Source of the DNA: Cheiracanthium punctorium
Taxonomy: Eukaryota; Arthropoda; Arachnida; Araneae; Cheiracanthiidae
Direction: 5' to 3'
Length of the DNA: 64,000 bases
Assembly (NCBI GenBank): GCA_038373885.1
Contig: JAWZYV010016944.1
Location: forward strand, 1,612,001-1,676,000
How positions within the stretch are numbered: position 1 is the stretch's first letter; each line of letters starts with the position of its first letter. The notes beneath the pieces are model-generated. The model did not search any database. It had not been told where the DNA came from and saw only the letters and a list, made by a program, of their open reading frames with translations. The position numbers and the translations under genes are program-made. Shown here one piece after another: positions 61,769-64,000 of the stretch.

Positions 61769-62452
61769 CAGGGACGTGCCAACGTCTTGGGAAGTGGGGG
61801 GGCGAACGATTTTTTCCGACATCGTGAGGGGGAGGCAGTCATTTCACCAGCCTCTCACCCCCCCCCCTCCACCAACAAATGTTTTTAAAATAAAAGGTGT
61901 CAACCTTGGTACCAGGAAAATTTTTGTTTGTACTTCTATAGCTCAATTACAATTATCATTTTCTTCAGGGACGGGGCAGCAATTTGCGCCCCCCCCCCGC
62001 CTATTTTTATAAATAATCGGCTTCAATCTTTTTTAACCTCGTCTGTTACACCCTCGCAAAAAAGTATTCGAGTGTAAGTCAAATTTCCTGTGTCAGTTTC
62101 ATGTAAACTAATTCATTTACCGATTTTTTTTTTTAATTTTTTTTTTTTTTTGGTATCTCAATAGTTTGCTTAAAATAACTGTTTTCTTCGTGCGAAAGGG
62201 GATGGGTGGTGGCAGCTATTTCGCCCCCCCCCCTTCGTTTGAGCTAGTAAAATTTTCGTTTATGCCTTATTAGTTTGTTTAAATAACCGTTTTCTTGAGG
62301 GGAAGGGCTGGAAAAATTGCTTCCCTCCATCCTGAAGGAGAAAACTATTGAGAGGGTTAAAATACAGAGGGGGCGAATTATATAGTTCGCCCCTTCTACT
62401 CATTTGCCGAAGGGGCGATAAACCCCCCTGCCCCCCCTGTTGCACGTGCCTG
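61769..62452. mobile_element. hAT-type element (684 bp) with perfect 8-bp TSD
   Basis: It begins CAGGGACGTGCCAACGTC and ends TTGCACGTGCCTG. ATAGTTAG is perfectly duplicated (61761-61768 and 62453-62460). The interior holds about three degenerate units, each with TTTTCTT, a G-rich string and a run of C (near 61965-62000, 62182-62232 and 62288-62330), so it grew by internal duplication. No transposase. Open frames here come from the C/G runs. Confidence 0.92.
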
Positions 62453-62460
62453 ATAGTTAG

Positions 62461-62589
62461 ATCCAATTTTTCTTTTTAAAAATCAAACTGAAAGCTGAGA
62501 TTCTTGGTAGCGAAAATTAACATTAAAATCTCCAGTAAGAATCACCGATAATTCAGGATAATTATTTAGAATCCAGGAAGTGTCCATGT
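62461..62589. other. Short AT-rich spacer
   Basis: No gene is seen between the hAT element and the degenerate tandem array. Confidence 0.35.
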
Positions 62590-63310
62590 TGTATTATTCT
62601 TTAACTGTTTTCTTATACCATTGTTCCGTCGGGAGTTTGGGTTTGAATGGGAGGAATGTCCATAGTCTAGTATTATACTTTAACTCTGTTCTTTAACTGA
62701 TGTTTTCCTCTGATTGTTGGGTTCGAATGCAGGTAGTGTAAATTATGTTTTTAGTGTTTTTCTATCACAGTATTCTTAAGCGTTGATTTCGTCTGCTGGT
62801 AGGTTTCGAATTATTTATCTGTATCCGTGTTTTTAAACTGCAGGTTCTATCTATTGTTTGGGAATAATTGCAGCCAGGGTCCGTTTCTTTGTGGTGTTCC
62901 ATCCCCGTGTTAAACCGTTGCTCCGTCTTGAGGTTGGGTTAGAATCCACGGAGTGTCCATTTGTTATTCTTTTATTTTGATCTTATACCCTTTGCAGCCA
63001 GTGTTTGTTTCTTTGTGGTGTTACATACCCGTGTTCTTAAACCGTTGTTCCGTTTGGATATTGGGTTAGCATCCAGGAAGTGTCCGTGTTAACTATTATT
63101 CTTTCACTGTTTTCTTAAAATGTTTTCCCGTAGGGTTTGAATCGAGAGAATGTCTTTGTTGTGGTATTTTTCTTTAACTGTGTTCCTAAACTGGTGTTTT
63201 CTTCTGTCGGTTGGTATCGAATGCACGTAAGGTCTATTATTACGTTTTTCTATGGCAGTGTTCTTAAACCTTTATTTTCCTCTGCTGTTTTTGCTCGAAG
63301 TATTATTCTG
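62590..63310 (+). repeat. Degenerate 80-90-bp tandem array
   Basis: Units share a GTGTTCTTAAACCGTTGTTCC-like core, a GGGTTNGAATCCA-like middle and GAAGTGTCCGTGTT followed by TTCTTTAACTG. At least seven worn copies are seen, for example near 62600, 62680, 62910, 63035, 63110 and 63180. The family is unknown. The 69-codon frame inside (63137-63346) is a repeat artefact. Confidence 0.7.
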
Positions 63311-63529
63311 TTTAAAAATTTACATTTGGCTCATTATTATAAATAACTCAAAAACACATGAGCAATATTAAAAGATTACATATTATTTAAGTACAGACAA
63401 ACAATATTTATGTATCATAGCAACCAATCATGTCAAGTTTTTACTCATAATTCCATTAAATATTGTATTAATGCCATTGAAAACATGTGAGTAAAGCAAC
63501 GGAATGCACCATAGTGCCATTTTCTGTAT

Positions 63530-63720
63530 TCGGTGCGTAGGCCTTGTTTATCGGAGGTGGTGGGTTGGGTCGCCGCCTGTAACAGCAGTGAGAGACAGTC
63601 AGCAGGATCGCCGCCTGTTCAGCGAAAGACTTCACACAGTGGCTCGGACAAGAGCCGGTCCACTTATCCACTGAACAGGGTCATCAGACAAGATCTTGCT
63701 TCAAAACAGGTAGGGAGTAA
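63530..63720 (+). other. GC-richer, exon-like island
   Basis: This block is more CpG- and GC-rich than its neighbours and ends in CAAAACAG then GTAGGG, a good splice-donor match at 63709-63716. TCGCCGCCTGT occurs twice (about 63570 and 63607). An open frame of 140 codons (63533-63955) starts here but runs into transposon sequence. A non-coding first exon, a promoter region or a repeat fragment are all possible. Confidence 0.25.
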
Positions 63721-63779
63721 TGTCGACGTTCTCAGGAACGAACGCCCGAGAGCTGTTCCGCAAATAATTAATCTTACAA

Positions 63780-64000
63780 CAGTGGCGGCCCGTGGTCAAA
63801 ACTGTTGGTGCAGCCGGAAGCATATGTGCTCCCCCCCTTCCCCCCACAGGAATGGAAAATCTTTGTTACTGAATTCGAAAACTGGCGGATTAAGCCCTCA
63901 CCGAGGAAAAATAAATTACATAAAAAATGCAAGAGATCCTATTTTACTTCCATAAAATTTACATAAATTTCAACCAGCCGCTTTTATCCTCAAAATTGCA
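63780..64000 (+). mobile_element. hAT-type left ends, truncated by window edge
   Basis: CAGTGGCGGCCCGTGGTC starts at 63780, preceded by candidate duplication TCTTACAA. A second left-end-like CTGGCGGATTAAGCCC lies near 63892. Its following text (TTACTTCCATAAAATTTACA and CTCAAAATTG) matches the interior of the MITE at 21062-21223, so a member of that family probably continues beyond the window. Right ends are not available. Confidence 0.55.

Noticed and set aside
63533..63955. 140-codon open frame
   Set aside because: It crosses from a GC-richer island into a hAT-type left end at 63780, so it cannot be one conserved protein as it stands.
1..64000. LTR retrotransposon or Maverick-type element
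   Set aside because: No paired long direct repeats with TG..CA ends, no gag, integrase or polymerase B motifs were seen.

Overview
This is eukaryotic, AT-rich DNA with no recognisable host protein-coding gene, rRNA gene or intact tRNA gene. It is best read as intergenic or long-intron sequence of a repeat-rich arthropod. The mix of Helitrons with long tandem-repeat bodies, many short hAT-type elements, Tigger/mariner, piggyBac-like MITEs and tRNA-derived SINEs fits arthropods, and I lean towards a chelicerate. That lean is inference, because no gene in the window fixes the taxon. Nearly all open frames are short (120 codons or fewer), uninterpretable and unsupported.

Layout. 0-1.1 kb: an inverted/direct repeat cluster. 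2.2-4.6 kb: a decayed, 5'-truncated non-LTR retrotransposon on the minus strand, with reverse transcriptase and RNase H remnants. 6.7-8.3 kb: Helitron copy 1, followed by a GC-richer unclassified repeat. 9.4-10.3 kb: a tRNA-SINE and a 103-bp hAT MITE. 11.2-12.1 kb: an inverted-terminal-repeat element. 16.0-18.9 kb: an 869-bp hAT element, then a Tigger-like element holding three further insertions. 19-24 kb: palindromic repeats, a MITE, and a 2.35-kb composite element made of different tandem arrays. 28.1-28.7 kb: a piggyBac-like element enclosing a 245-bp near-perfect palindrome. 29.8-32.5 kb: a hAT element, a SINE with a small minisatellite, and a MITE with nested hairpins. 33.6-35.6 kb: a second Helitron type. 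36.1-37.7 kb: a hAT MITE, an RTE-like LINE tail and a SINE. 39.0-40.6 kb: Helitron copy 2. 42-56 kb: mostly unannotated AT-rich DNA, broken by a piggyBac-like MITE, three hAT elements and a 720-bp foldback. 57.5-58.0 kb: a mariner transposase relic. 60.7-64 kb: a minus-strand SINE, a 684-bp hAT element, a degenerate 80-90-bp tandem array, a GC-richer exon-like island and two hAT-type left ends running to the window edge.

The best-supported calls are the elements bounded by matching target-site duplications: hAT-type elements at 10225, 16034, 18633, 29804, 36441, 46196, 51182, 51852 and 61769, and Helitrons between A and T with a shared 3' hairpin and CTAG end. None of the elements appears able to move itself: no intact transposase, Rep/helicase or reverse transcriptase is present. 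I found no coherent new multi-gene system. The most unusual objects are the 245-bp palindrome whose arms carry a start-codon-like ATGGCGG context, the composite repeat at 21.8-24.1 kb, and the four-layer nest at 17.1-18.9 kb, where one arm of a nested element preserves the empty site of a later insertion.
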